From assembly GCF_002531755.2 (NCBI RefSeq), contig NZ_CP034998.1, positions 3,600,001 through 3,664,000 on the forward strand: a stretch of DNA of 64,000 nt, read 5' to 3'. This document shows positions 41,750-50,149 of this stretch, in pieces. Numbering within the stretch: position 1 is the stretch's first letter; every line of letters starts with the position of its first letter. The translations under genes and the position numbers were made by a program. This DNA comes from Rhizobium acidisoli (GTDB lineage Bacteria > Pseudomonadota > Alphaproteobacteria > Rhizobiales > Rhizobiaceae). Below the pieces are notes generated by a model that searched no databases, was not told the origin of the DNA, and was given only the letters and a program-made list of their open reading frames with translations.

Positions 41750-44700
41750 TCACTCTGCTGCCAACGCCGGCGGATGTCTGTCATCCGCCTCTTCCTGGAT
41801 GGCGTCGGCATCCCGGCCTGGCTCGTCCTTTGCCTTCGGCTCCCGGCCGAAGAACAGGGCGTAACCGGCGGGCAGAACCAGAATGGTGAGCACGGTTGCA
41901 ACCAGGATGCCGCCCATCATTGCATAGGCGAGCGGACCCCAGAAGACGCCGCGCGAGATCGGGATCAGCGCCAAGACGGCGGTCAGCGCCGTCAGCATGA
42001 TCGGCCGGAAACGCCGCACGGCAGCACCGACGATCGCCTCCTGCCGGTGCATGCCGGCCTTGATATCCTGGTCGATCTGATCGACCAGGATGATCGAGTT
42101 GCGCATGATGATGCCGAGCAGCGCGATGACGCCGAGGATCGCGACGAAGCCGAAGGGCGCGCCGCTGATCAGCAGGGCGGCGGCCGCACCGATGATGCCG
42201 AGCGGCCCGGTGGCGAGCACCAGCATCGCCTTGCCGAAATGCTGCAGCTGCACCATCAGCAGCACGATGATGACGGCGAGCATGATCGGCGCCTTGGCGG
42301 CGATCGACATCTGGCTTTCCGCCGCATCCTCGGCGCCGCCCTGGATCTCGACGTTGTAGCCGGCCGGCAGGCGGTCGCGCAGGTCCTTCATGTCGGCATA
42401 CATTTTCATCACCACGTCGTTCGGCTGCACACCATCCGGCAGCGTCGCTCGCACGGTGATGGTCGGCAGGCGATCGCGCCGCCATTCGATGCCCTGCTCC
42501 ATCACAGGCACGACCTTGGCAAGCTGCGAGACCGGCACGAAGCCGCCGAAATCCGTCGGCACATAGACCGAATTGACCGCCGACAGCAGCGAGCGGCTGG
42601 CATCCGGCTCACGGGCGACGATCGAGACCGTCTCCTCGCCGTCACGGAAATCGTCGAGGGCGGCACCCGACATGGCGGTCTGCAGCATCTGGCGCACGCG
42701 CTGCGAGGTAACACCCAGCGCCCGGGCACGGTCCTGGTCGATCACCAGCTTCATTGCCGGCACCTGTTCCAGCCAGTCGTCGTGGATGGCGCCGAGCATC
42801 GGGTTAGCCTGAAAGCGCGCCTTCACCTGGTCGGCGATCGCTCGCACCTCCTGGCGGTCAGGTCCCATGACCCGCATCTGCACCGGCCAGCCTGTGGGCG
42901 GGCCGAGGAAGAGCCGGTCGACCTTGCCGCGGATCTCGGGGAAATCTTCCGCAAGAATCGTGCGCAGCTTGACGATTAGCCGTTCGCGCGCCGGTTCGTC
43001 GTTGGCCATGACGAGGAGCTGAGCGAAGTTCGGATTGCGCAGCTGCTGGTCGAGCGGCAGGAAGAAGCGCGGCGCGCCTTCGCCAATATAGGTGGCGATG
43101 AACCGCTTATCTGGATCATCCATCATCTTCGCTTCCAGCGCCTTGGCCTGGACCTCGACTTCCTTGATGCTGGTGCCCTCGGGCAGCCAGAGATCGACGA
43201 GGATTTCCGGCCGCGAGGATTGCGGGAAGAAATTCTGCGGAATGAACTGGAAGGCCCAGAGGCTGGTGGCAAAGGTGCCGAGCGTCAGGAGCAGCACGAT
43301 GACCCGGTGGCGCACCGCCCAGCCGACCGTGCCGCGCAGACGCCGATAGAAGCGCGTGTCGAAGGCGTCGTGATGCTCGCCGGCGTGATGGCGCTGCTTG
43401 AGGATCATATAGCCGAGCCATGGCGTGAAATAGACTGCGACGAACCACGAGGTGACGAGCGCGATGCCGACGACATAAAACAGCGAACGCACATATTCAC
43501 CGGCCGTCGATGCGGCGAAGCCGACCGGAATAAAGCCGGCCGTGGTAATCAGCGTGCCCGTCAGCATCGGGAAGGCGGTCGAGGAATAAGCGAAGCTTGC
43601 CGCTTCGATCTTGACCAGCCCCTCCTCCAGCTTTCGCTCCATCATCTCGACGACGATCATCGCATCGTCGACGAGCAGGCCGAGCGCGATGATCAGCGCC
43701 CCGAGCGAAATGCGCTGCAGGTCGATGCCGAGTTCGTACATCAGCGCGAAGGTGGCGGCGAGCACCAGTGGAATGGCGATGGCGATGACCAGGCCCGAGC
43801 GCCAGCCGATCGACAGGAACGAGACCACCAGCACGATGACGAGGGCTTCGCCGAGCGCATGCATGAATTCGCTGACCGCATCCGTCACCACGTCGGGCTG
43901 ATTGGCGATCTGATCGACGGCAACCCCGTAAGGCAGCGCCTCCTCGAAGCGCTGATAGGTCGCCTCGACGCCCTTGCCGACGTCGGTCACGTTGAAGCCC
44001 TTGGCCATCACGACGCCGACCTGGACGCTGTCATGGCCGTTGAAACGATACTTGCGCTGATAGGGATCTTCGAGCCCGGAACTGACGGTGGCGATATCGC
44101 CGAGACGCGTGACCTGGCCGCCGGCGCGAAGGCGCAGCTCGCGGATATCCTCCGCCTTTTTCACGTCGCCTTCGACGGAGATACGCACCGAGCGCAGGCC
44201 GGTATCGACGGAGCCGGCCGGATCGACGTTGTTCTGGCCCTTGATGGCGTTCTGCAGATCTGGGATGGTCAGGCCGCGCTCGGCGAGCGCCTTGGACGAG
44301 ACGTCGATATAGATCTTTTCAGGCTGGTCGCCGATGATCACGGCCTTCTCGACACCCGGTGTCGTCAGCAGCATATCGCGCGCCTGGATCGCGAATTTTT
44401 TCAGTTCCGGATAGGAATAGCCCTCACCGCTGATCGAATGCAGCGTGATGAACGTATCGCCGAACTCGTCGTTGAAATAGGGGCCGAGCAGGCCCTGCGG
44501 CAGCTCGTTAGAGATATCGCCGACCTTTTTGCGCACCTGGTAGAAGGCATCCGCCACATCCTTCGAATTCGTGTCGCCCTTGACCTGCAGGGTGATGATC
44601 GCACTGCCGGCCCGGGTATAGGACTTGACCCAGTCGATATGCGGCGTTTCCTGCAGCTTGCGCTCGATCTTGTTGACGACCTGGTCTTCCATTTCCTGGA

Positions 44701-44896
44701 TGGAGGCGCCCGGCCAGATCGCCTGAACGACCATGACGCGGAAGGTGAATTCAGGATCCTCGCGCTGGCCCATGCGCATCAGGCCGAGCACACCGGTGAT
44801 GATGATCAGCCCGAAGAGGAAGCGGGCGATGCTCGGATGGCCGATCGCCCAGCGCGACAGATTGAAGGGCCGCTTTTCGGTGGTGTTGGCGTCCAT
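41750..44896 (-). CDS. RND efflux pump inner-membrane transporter
   Basis: A 1048-residue proton-driven RND (AcrB-like) pump. The first helix starts near residue 20 (ARFLFGLIIITGVLGLMRMG), followed by a large periplasmic domain, helices 2-6 around 340-475, a second periplasmic domain and helices 8-12 near 870-1030. The proton-relay motif LGLLVDDAMIVVEMMERK with paired Asp is present in helix 4. Asymmetry and two porter domains are typical. It lies 25 nt downstream of the adaptor gene, in the same operon, with no outer-membrane channel gene, so it probably uses a TolC-type protein from elsewhere. Substrates are unknown. Confidence 0.9.
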   Translation of the reverse strand: MDANTTEKRPFNLSRWAIGHPSIARFLFGLIIITGVLGLMRMGQREDPEFTFRVMVVQAIWPGASIQEMEDQVVNKIERKLQETPHIDWVKSYTRAGSAIITLQVKGDTNSKDVADAFYQVRKKVGDISNELPQGLLGPYFNDEFGDTFITLHSISGEGYSYPELKKFAIQARDMLLTTPGVEKAVIIGDQPEKIYIDVSSKALAERGLTIPDLQNAIKGQNNVDPAGSVDTGLRSVRISVEGDVKKAEDIRELRLRAGGQVTRLGDIATVSSGLEDPYQRKYRFNGHDSVQVGVVMAKGFNVTDVGKGVEATYQRFEEALPYGVAVDQIANQPDVVTDAVSEFMHALGEALVIVLVVSFLSIGWRSGLVIAIAIPLVLAATFALMYELGIDLQRISLGALIIALGLLVDDAMIVVEMMERKLEEGLVKIEAASFAYSSTAFPMLTGTLITTAGFIPVGFAASTAGEYVRSLFYVVGIALVTSWFVAVYFTPWLGYMILKQRHHAGEHHDAFDTRFYRRLRGTVGWAVRHRVIVLLLTLGTFATSLWAFQFIPQNFFPQSSRPEILVDLWLPEGTSIKEVEVQAKALEAKMMDDPDKRFIATYIGEGAPRFFLPLDQQLRNPNFAQLLVMANDEPARERLIVKLRTILAEDFPEIRGKVDRLFLGPPTGWPVQMRVMGPDRQEVRAIADQVKARFQANPMLGAIHDDWLEQVPAMKLVIDQDRARALGVTSQRVRQMLQTAMSGAALDDFRDGEETVSIVAREPDASRSLLSAVNSVYVPTDFGGFVPVSQLAKVVPVMEQGIEWRRDRLPTITVRATLPDGVQPNDVVMKMYADMKDLRDRLPAGYNVEIQGGAEDAAESQMSIAAKAPIMLAVIIVLLMVQLQHFGKAMLVLATGPLGIIGAAAALLISGAPFGFVAILGVIALLGIIMRNSIILVDQIDQDIKAGMHRQEAIVGAAVRRFRPIMLTALTAVLALIPISRGVFWGPLAYAMMGGILVATVLTILVLPAGYALFFGREPKAKDEPGRDADAIQEEADDRHPPALAAE

Positions 44897-44921
44897 GGTT
44901 CTATTCCCTTTTGCGACGCGA

Positions 44922-46061
44922 TCAGCGGACCGTCTGTTCCGTATCGGCGAGCGCCGACTGCTGGTCCGGCACCTTCACCTTCAGATTTTCGCTCATGAAC
45001 TGCGTGCCGGCCGCGACGACGAGATCGCCGGTATCGAGGCCTTCGGTCACATGCACGCCGTCGCCGGTGAAATCGGCGACCTTGATGTCGCGGCCATGCA
45101 CGGTCGCCGTATCGCGGTCGACCGTCCAGACCATCTGCTTGCCGTCTTTCTCAGCCAGTGCGCTGAGCGGGATCGAGACATAGCTGTTGCCGGTGCTGAC
45201 ATCGGCCTCGATCGTCGCCGTCATGCCGAGCAGCACGCGCGGATCGTTCGGCAGGCTGACGCGCACCGCGAAAGTGCGCGACTGCTGGTCGGCGCTGCCG
45301 GAAACCTCGCGCACCTTGCCGTCAAGCAGCAGCTTTTTGTCGGCCCAGAAGCTTGTCTTGACGGTCTTCCCCGGCTTGAATTCGGCAATGTCATTTTCCG
45401 GAATGGCGATCTGCACTTCCTTCTCGCCGTCGACGGCAACGGTGACGACGGCGGTACCGGAACCGACGACCTGACCGGTATCGGCATTGATCGATGTGAC
45501 GATGCCGTTCTGGCCGGCCTTGAGCTCGGTGTAGCTCACCTGGTTCTTCGCCTGATCGAGCGCGGAGAGCGCGGCATCGCGCTGCGAAATCGCCTGATCG
45601 TGACTGAGGGCGGCCTGTTCGAGCTGCGATTTCGGAGCGACGCTCTTGTCGAAAAGCTGCTCGGCGCGCTTGTTGGCAAGATCGGCGGTTTCGACGCTTC
45701 TTTCGGCCGCCGCGAGATTGGCTTCCGCCGTCTTGACCGCCAGCTGGTAATCGGTGGCGTCGACACGGGCGAGAACGTCACCCGGCATCACCCGGTCGCC
45801 GATATCGACGAGGCGTTCGGTGATCTTGCCGGCAACGCGAAATCCGAGGTTCATCTCCGTGCGCGCCTTGACCGAGCCGGAATAGTCGAGCTTGCGGGTA
45901 TCGCCGGCCTTGGCGATCTCGACGACCTTTACCGGCCGGATGACTTGCTTGACCTCCGCCTTCTCTTCCGAGCAGGCGGAAACGCCGATACCGATGGCGC
46001 CGACAAACACGAGGCGGGCGACGGACGGCATGCGACGGCTAAAGGTCTTGAGCGAAAACAT
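44922..46061 (-). CDS. RND efflux periplasmic adaptor (membrane fusion lipoprotein)
   Basis: A 379-residue adaptor. The lipobox GVSAC gives Cys30 as the lipid anchor. After VVEIAKAGDTRKLDYSG comes the lipoyl-like strand LGFRVAGKITERLVDIGDRV, an alpha-helical hairpin (about residues 105-170, AAERSVETADLANKRAEQLF) and the returning SYTELKAGQNGIVTSINAD. A beta-barrel with LLGMTATIEADV and the membrane-proximal domain follow. It links the RND pump to an outer-membrane channel. ATG 46061 follows AGGAG and precedes the signal peptide; longer frames overlap the TetR gene. Confidence 0.88.
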   Translation of the reverse strand: MFSLKTFSRRMPSVARLVFVGAIGIGVSACSEEKAEVKQVIRPVKVVEIAKAGDTRKLDYSGSVKARTEMNLGFRVAGKITERLVDIGDRVMPGDVLARVDATDYQLAVKTAEANLAAAERSVETADLANKRAEQLFDKSVAPKSQLEQAALSHDQAISQRDAALSALDQAKNQVSYTELKAGQNGIVTSINADTGQVVGSGTAVVTVAVDGEKEVQIAIPENDIAEFKPGKTVKTSFWADKKLLLDGKVREVSGSADQQSRTFAVRVSLPNDPRVLLGMTATIEADVSTGNSYVSIPLSALAEKDGKQMVWTVDRDTATVHGRDIKVADFTGDGVHVTEGLDTGDLVVAAGTQFMSENLKVKVPDQQSALADTEQTVR

Positions 46062-46111
46062 CTTCCGCACTCCTGGATCGTTTCGGGGGTCTTGACGGCG
46101 GCTGCCGTCCA

Positions 46112-46720
46112 TTATTTCTTCAGCGCCCTGATCACGTAGTCGATCAGTTCGTCGACGCTCGCGCGGTTGGTTTTGGCAAGACATTGCGCCACCATCTGCG
46201 GATGGCAGAGATTGATCGTCGCCGCGCCGAAGCAGCGCGAGGCAACGACCGGGTCCTGCTCGGCGAATTCTCCGGCTGCAATGCCTTCGGCGATGATTTC
46301 AGCAATAAGATCGTGGACGCGGTCGATATGTTTTTCGATGACATGCCAGTCGCGCTCGATCGCGACGATGATCATCTCATGCACCTTCATCTCGTCGAGC
46401 ATCAGATCGAGCGTCAACTGATGCTGTGTCTCGACATAGCGGCGCAGCCGCTCGCTGGCGCTGATCGGCTGATGGCGGATGTCGTAGGCGATCTGATAGG
46501 CGGTGGCGAGCATGCGCCCGCAGAGCGCCTGGTGGATCTCCACCTTGGAGGCGAAGAAACGATAAATATTGGCCGGCGACATGCCGAGATCACGGGCAAT
46601 GTCGGCCACCGTCGTTTTGCTGTAGCCATAATGGCGGAACAGCCGCTCAGCCGCATCGAGAATGCGGGTGACATTCTCCTGCCGGGTGACGTCCAGCGTA
46701 TTTTCCGTGATGTCGTCCAT
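46112..46720 (-). CDS. TetR family repressor of the RND operon
   Basis: A 202-residue TetR regulator. The helix-turn-helix region covers residues 14-60 (ILDAAERLFRHYGYSKTTVA, then GMSPANIYRFFASK). The C-terminal all-helical domain has the TetR_C form (YVETQHQLTLDLMLDE, CFGAATINLCHPQMVAQCLA). It heads the operon with the adaptor and pump, 50 nt before the adaptor start. A near-perfect large palindrome lies 16 nt upstream of ATG 46720; the obvious model is ligand-relieved autorepression controlling all three genes. The ligand would be a pump substrate. Confidence 0.87.
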   Translation of the reverse strand: MDDITENTLDVTRQENVTRILDAAERLFRHYGYSKTTVADIARDLGMSPANIYRFFASKVEIHQALCGRMLATAYQIAYDIRHQPISASERLRRYVETQHQLTLDLMLDEMKVHEMIIVAIERDWHVIEKHIDRVHDLIAEIIAEGIAAGEFAEQDPVVASRCFGAATINLCHPQMVAQCLAKTNRASVDELIDYVIRALKK

Positions 46721-46736
46721 GGTTTCGATGCCCGAA

Positions 46737-46772
46737 TTACGACTGACGATTTTTGAATTTCGTCAGTCGTAA
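46737..46772. promoter_or_regulatory. TetR operator palindrome
   Basis: Perfect 13-bp arms TTACGACTGACGA / TCGTCAGTCGTAA separated by 10 nt (TTTTTGAATT). Located just upstream of the TetR start codon, in a region otherwise AT-rich. Size and symmetry fit binding of two TetR dimers or one extended site; binding is inferred from position. Confidence 0.7.
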
Positions 46773-46887
46773 AATATCAAGCGTCATTTGTCAATAGTGG
46801 GCGGAGCAGACAGGCGTCGTCAACCGATCGCACCGATGGTGTAGTCAGGGTTTAGAGGGAGATGATGAACACCCGGTAAAATTGAAA

Positions 46888-46911
46888 GTGCCGCGCGGAA
46901 GCGCGCGGCAC
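46888..46911 (-). terminator. Terminator after osmC-type gene
   Basis: Perfect 10-bp stem GTGCCGCGCG / CGCGCGGCAC with GAAG loop, 22 nt after the OsmC stop; on the minus strand followed by TTTCAATTTT. Confidence 0.75.
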
Positions 46912-46932
46912 ATCGTCGGCGACAGCAGGAAA

Positions 46933-47364
46933 TCAGGCCAGCTTGACGTCGAGCGTGATCGGAACGGCGGCGAGCGCCTTGGAAATCGGGCAGCCGGCCT
47001 TTGCCTTGTTGGCAAGTTCGGTGAAGGTCGCCTCATCGGCGCCGGGAATCCGGCCGGTGAGCGAAAGATGGATGGCGGTGATGGCAAAGCCGCCCTCGAC
47101 GCTTTCGAGCGTTACCTTGGCGGAGGTTTCCATATGCTCGGCGGTAAAACCGGCTTCCCCGAGGATCAACGACAGCGCCATGGTGAAGCAACCGGCATGG
47201 GCGGCACCGATCAGCTCTTCCGGGTTGGTGCCGGCAATGCCTTCGAAGCGGCTGGCAAAGCCGTAGGGATAATCCTTGAGAGCGCCGCTCTGCGTCGAGA
47301 TCAGGCCTTTGCCGTCTTTGAGGCCACCGGTCCAATGGGCCGAAGCCGTACGATTGATCTGCAT
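46933..47364 (-). CDS. OsmC/Ohr-like peroxiredoxin
   Basis: A 143-residue OsmC-family protein that reduces organic hydroperoxides by a cysteine pair. Both cysteines are seen: IGAAHAGCFTMALS near residue 58 and KAKAGCPISKAL near residue 124. The N-terminal TASAHWTGGLKDGKGLIST and the FASRFEGIAGTNPEELI stretch are OsmC-specific (rather than OhrA). ATG 47364 follows AGGAGG with standard spacing; the upstream frame to 47454 is not conserved-looking. Single-gene unit with its own terminator, downstream of the TetR operator region but in the same orientation. Confidence 0.88.
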   Translation of the reverse strand: MQINRTASAHWTGGLKDGKGLISTQSGALKDYPYGFASRFEGIAGTNPEELIGAAHAGCFTMALSLILGEAGFTAEHMETSAKVTLESVEGGFAITAIHLSLTGRIPGADEATFTELANKAKAGCPISKALAAVPITLDVKLA

Positions 47365-47515
47365 GCCGTCCTCCTGTTTCGATTGTGCTTTCGAGCAAGC
47401 GGCAGGGCGCCGCTCCATGCCTTCGGGAGTTCTGAGAGCCTTCCCGATGGACAATATAATGCTCTATCTTGAGAAGACGACAGGCCTGTAAAAATCAGCA
47501 GGAGTGGAAGCGTTT

Positions 47516-48298
47516 TCAGGCCGGATGCTGCAGCACGCTGAGACCGCCGTCGATCGTCAGGCAGGTGGCGTTCATGAACGGGCACTCGTCGGAGATCATG
47601 AACACGGCCGCCATGGCGATCTCCTCAGGCGTCGCGATGCGCCCGCCGGGATGCAGCCTCATCGTCTCGGCTTTGGCAGCCTCCGGATCGGGAAAGCCGT
47701 TCCAGTAGTCGATCACCTTCTGCGTCGAAACATAGCCCGGCGCCAGCGCGTTCACCCGGATGTTGCGGGCCGCATATTCGAGCCCCAGGGATTTCGTCAT
47801 CCCCAGCAGCGCATGTTTTGCCAGCGGATAGGGAAATGTGTGCGGGATGATGGTGAAAGCGTGCGTCGAAGCGATGTTGAGGATGACGCCGCCGCCCTGT
47901 TCGATCAGGCCAGGCAGCACCGCCTTGCAGCAGTTCCACGCACCCTTGAGATTGATGTCGAAACAGCGGTTCCACATCTCGTCGGTCGTCTCGAGCGGTT
48001 CGGCGAAGACATTGACGCCGGCATTGTTGACGAGCGCGTTCAGCTGCCCGATCTCCTCATTCGCCTGCGCGACCAACGTCGTGATCGTTCCGGCATCGGT
48101 AATATCGGCCGGCAGATAACCGAGCCGTCCACCGATGCTTTGCAGCTCTTTCGTTGACTTGGCGAGCAGTGCGGCGTCGCGGTCGACGAGAAAGACAGCC
48201 GCATCCTCAGTCATAAAGGCCTTCGCAATCGCAAGACCGATGCCCTGCGCGGCACCGGTTACCAGGATGTGCTTGCCCTGCAGCCGGCCGCCCATCAT
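47516..48298 (-). CDS. SDR oxidoreductase (candidate sugar dehydrogenase)
   Basis: A 260-residue short-chain dehydrogenase. Cofactor motif VTGAAQGIGLAIA near residues 14-26 with an acidic residue ending strand two (VDRD) suggesting NAD, NNAGV near 90, catalytic Ser in NIASTHA and YPLAK near 157-161, and PGYVST near 185. It overlaps galM (ATGA) and is the last gene of the araFGH-galM unit. In that setting oxidation of L-arabinose, D-galactose or a similar aldose to the lactone is a reasonable guess, not shown. Most SDRs have broad substrate use. Confidence 0.83.
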   Translation of the reverse strand: MMGGRLQGKHILVTGAAQGIGLAIAKAFMTEDAAVFLVDRDAALLAKSTKELQSIGGRLGYLPADITDAGTITTLVAQANEEIGQLNALVNNAGVNVFAEPLETTDEMWNRCFDINLKGAWNCCKAVLPGLIEQGGGVILNIASTHAFTIIPHTFPYPLAKHALLGMTKSLGLEYAARNIRVNALAPGYVSTQKVIDYWNGFPDPEAAKAETMRLHPGGRIATPEEIAMAAVFMISDECPFMNATCLTIDGGLSVLQHPA

Positions 48299-49185
48299 CT
48301 CCCCTCCGATTGAACCGGCAGCGCCGACATCAGAATCGTCACCGTGCCGGCAAGAATTTCGCCGGGCGCAAGCGGCGCGAGTCCGCCGAAATCAGGCAAA
48401 TGGTGGCCGTTCGGCAGGTGGCTCATCGGCTCGAGGCAGAAGAAGTCGCTCCGGTCGACCGGCATATAGAGCATGAAGCGATCGAGCGCGCCGTCGGCTT
48501 CCAGTGCCGCCTGAAGGCCAAGTTCCGGCCAGGCGATGGCGGCCCGCCCGTTCCAGCCCTCGAAGGCATTGTTCATCCATCTCTGCGGCAACAGTTTTTC
48601 TGATCTGAAATCGAAATAGCCGGGCACTGGGCCGGGCAGATCAGGGAGATGGTCCGGCCGCTCGCTCCAATAACAATCGGCGGCAATCGTCAGACGCGTC
48701 TTCGGCGTCCGTACGAAGAAAGGGTGTTGACCGAGCCCGAAGGGAAGCACCGCCTCGCCGCGGTTTTCGACGGAGAGCGTCAGGATCAGCGCATCGCCGG
48801 CGACCCGGATCTCCTGCCGGGTGAGATAGGCATAGGGTGAAACCCTGTCGGCGGTCCGGGAAAAGGTAAAGCGCGCATGTTCTGAACTGGAGTCTTCCAG
48901 CTGCCACAGGCCGAGCCAGCCGTCGCCGTGCCGATAGAGCGGATCTGAGGTATTCGGCTGGAAGGCGTAATCGCGTCCGGCAAAGGACATGCTGTTGCCT
49001 TCGACGCGATTGCCGAACGGCACCATCGCAAAATTCGCCATTGTTCCGTCAGGCCCGCCGGCCGCAACGAGAAAGGGCATGCCTCGAAACGTCGCGGCGG
49101 TAACCGCGGCGCCCCGAGGGCTGACCCGGACGGCGAGATCGCCTTGCCTCAGTTCGATATCGCGTCCGGTCTGTCCTTCACTCAT
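48295..49185 (-). CDS. Aldose 1-epimerase family protein (GalM-like)
   Basis: A 296-residue mutarotase-like protein. VPFGNRVEGNSMSFAGRDYAF near residue 56 and the LGLGQHPFF-type histidine region (FGLGQHPFFVRTP) near residue 145 are characteristic, as are the acidic residues near the end (FFCLEPMSHLPNGHH). It would interconvert alpha and beta aldose anomers before dehydrogenation. It overlaps araH by four nucleotides (ATGA at 49182) and the SDR gene at the other end. The fold match is clear; the exact sugar is unknown. Confidence 0.85.
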   Translation of the reverse strand: MSEGQTGRDIELRQGDLAVRVSPRGAAVTAATFRGMPFLVAAGGPDGTMANFAMVPFGNRVEGNSMSFAGRDYAFQPNTSDPLYRHGDGWLGLWQLEDSSSEHARFTFSRTADRVSPYAYLTRQEIRVAGDALILTLSVENRGEAVLPFGLGQHPFFVRTPKTRLTIAADCYWSERPDHLPDLPGPVPGYFDFRSEKLLPQRWMNNAFEGWNGRAAIAWPELGLQAALEADGALDRFMLYMPVDRSDFFCLEPMSHLPNGHHLPDFGGLAPLAPGEILAGTVTILMSALPVQSEGR

Positions 49186-50132
49186 CCCCGTCGTCCCGCA
49201 GCCGAAGATCGCAAATTGTCGAGCAGCACGGCAATCAGCAGGATCAGCCCGCGCACGACATACTGATAGAATGCCTGGATATTCAAGAGATTCATAACGT
49301 TTTCGGCAATGCCCATGATCAGCACGCCGACGATGACGCCGCTCATCGCCGCCCTGCCGCCGGCCAGCGAAACGCCGCCGAGAACGCAGGCCGAAATCAC
49401 CGACAGCTCAAGTCCCGTCGCCGCATTCGGCTGGCCGGAGGTGATGCGCGAGGCAAGCAGGATGCCGGCAATGCCGCAGACGAGCCCCTGCAGTGCAAAG
49501 ATCCAGATGCGCATGTTGACGACATTGACGCCGGCAAGCCGCGAGGCTTCGGGATTGCCGCCGATCGCCAGCGTGTTCTTGCCGAAGACGGTGCGGTTGA
49601 GCACGAAACCGAAAAGGACGAAGAGCATCAGCATGATCCAGATCGGCGTCGGCACTGTCAGAAAGCGCGACAGGGCCAGCTGATAAAAGGCCGGATCGTT
49701 GATGCCGACGGCACGGCCATCCGAGGCGATCAGCGCCAGCCCGCGCACGATCTGCATGGTCGCAAGCGTCGTGATCAGCGCGTTGATGCGGAACCGGGCG
49801 ATGACGATGCCGTTGACGAAGCCGACGACGGCGCCGCACAGCAGGGCGGCGAGCAAACCGAGAGGGATGGAGCCCGTGGCGTTCGAGACCATCACGGCGA
49901 TCATGCCGGAGAAGGCGACGATCGACCCGACCGAAAGATCGAAATCGCGCGACGCCAGGCAGAACATCATCGTGCAGGCGACGATACCGATGGTGACCAC
50001 CGACTGCAGCAGCCCCAGCATGTTTCGCTCGGTCAGGAAATTCGGCACGAAGAGCGAGACGATCACGAAGGCAGCGGCGAAGATCACCACCAACCCCTGT
50101 TCGCCGAGAAGGATTTTTTTCAACGAATTCAT
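49182..50132 (-). CDS. araH: Aldose ABC transporter permease
   Basis: A 316-residue RbsC/AraH-type permease with about eight to ten helices, the first at residues 14-33 (LVVIFAAAFVIVSLFVPNFL). Typical features are LASRDFDLSVGSIVAFSGMI near residue 60 and the conserved GKNTLAIGGNPEASRLAGV cytoplasmic segment near residue 190. It forms the channel with the AraG ATPase. The stop overlaps galM, and araG lies 17 nt upstream. Name follows the AraF-like binding protein in the same operon. Confidence 0.85.
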   Translation of the reverse strand: MNSLKKILLGEQGLVVIFAAAFVIVSLFVPNFLTERNMLGLLQSVVTIGIVACTMMFCLASRDFDLSVGSIVAFSGMIAVMVSNATGSIPLGLLAALLCGAVVGFVNGIVIARFRINALITTLATMQIVRGLALIASDGRAVGINDPAFYQLALSRFLTVPTPIWIMLMLFVLFGFVLNRTVFGKNTLAIGGNPEASRLAGVNVVNMRIWIFALQGLVCGIAGILLASRITSGQPNAATGLELSVISACVLGGVSLAGGRAAMSGVIVGVLIMGIAENVMNLLNIQAFYQYVVRGLILLIAVLLDNLRSSAAGRRG

Positions 50133-50149
50133 TATCCGTATTCCTGGTG

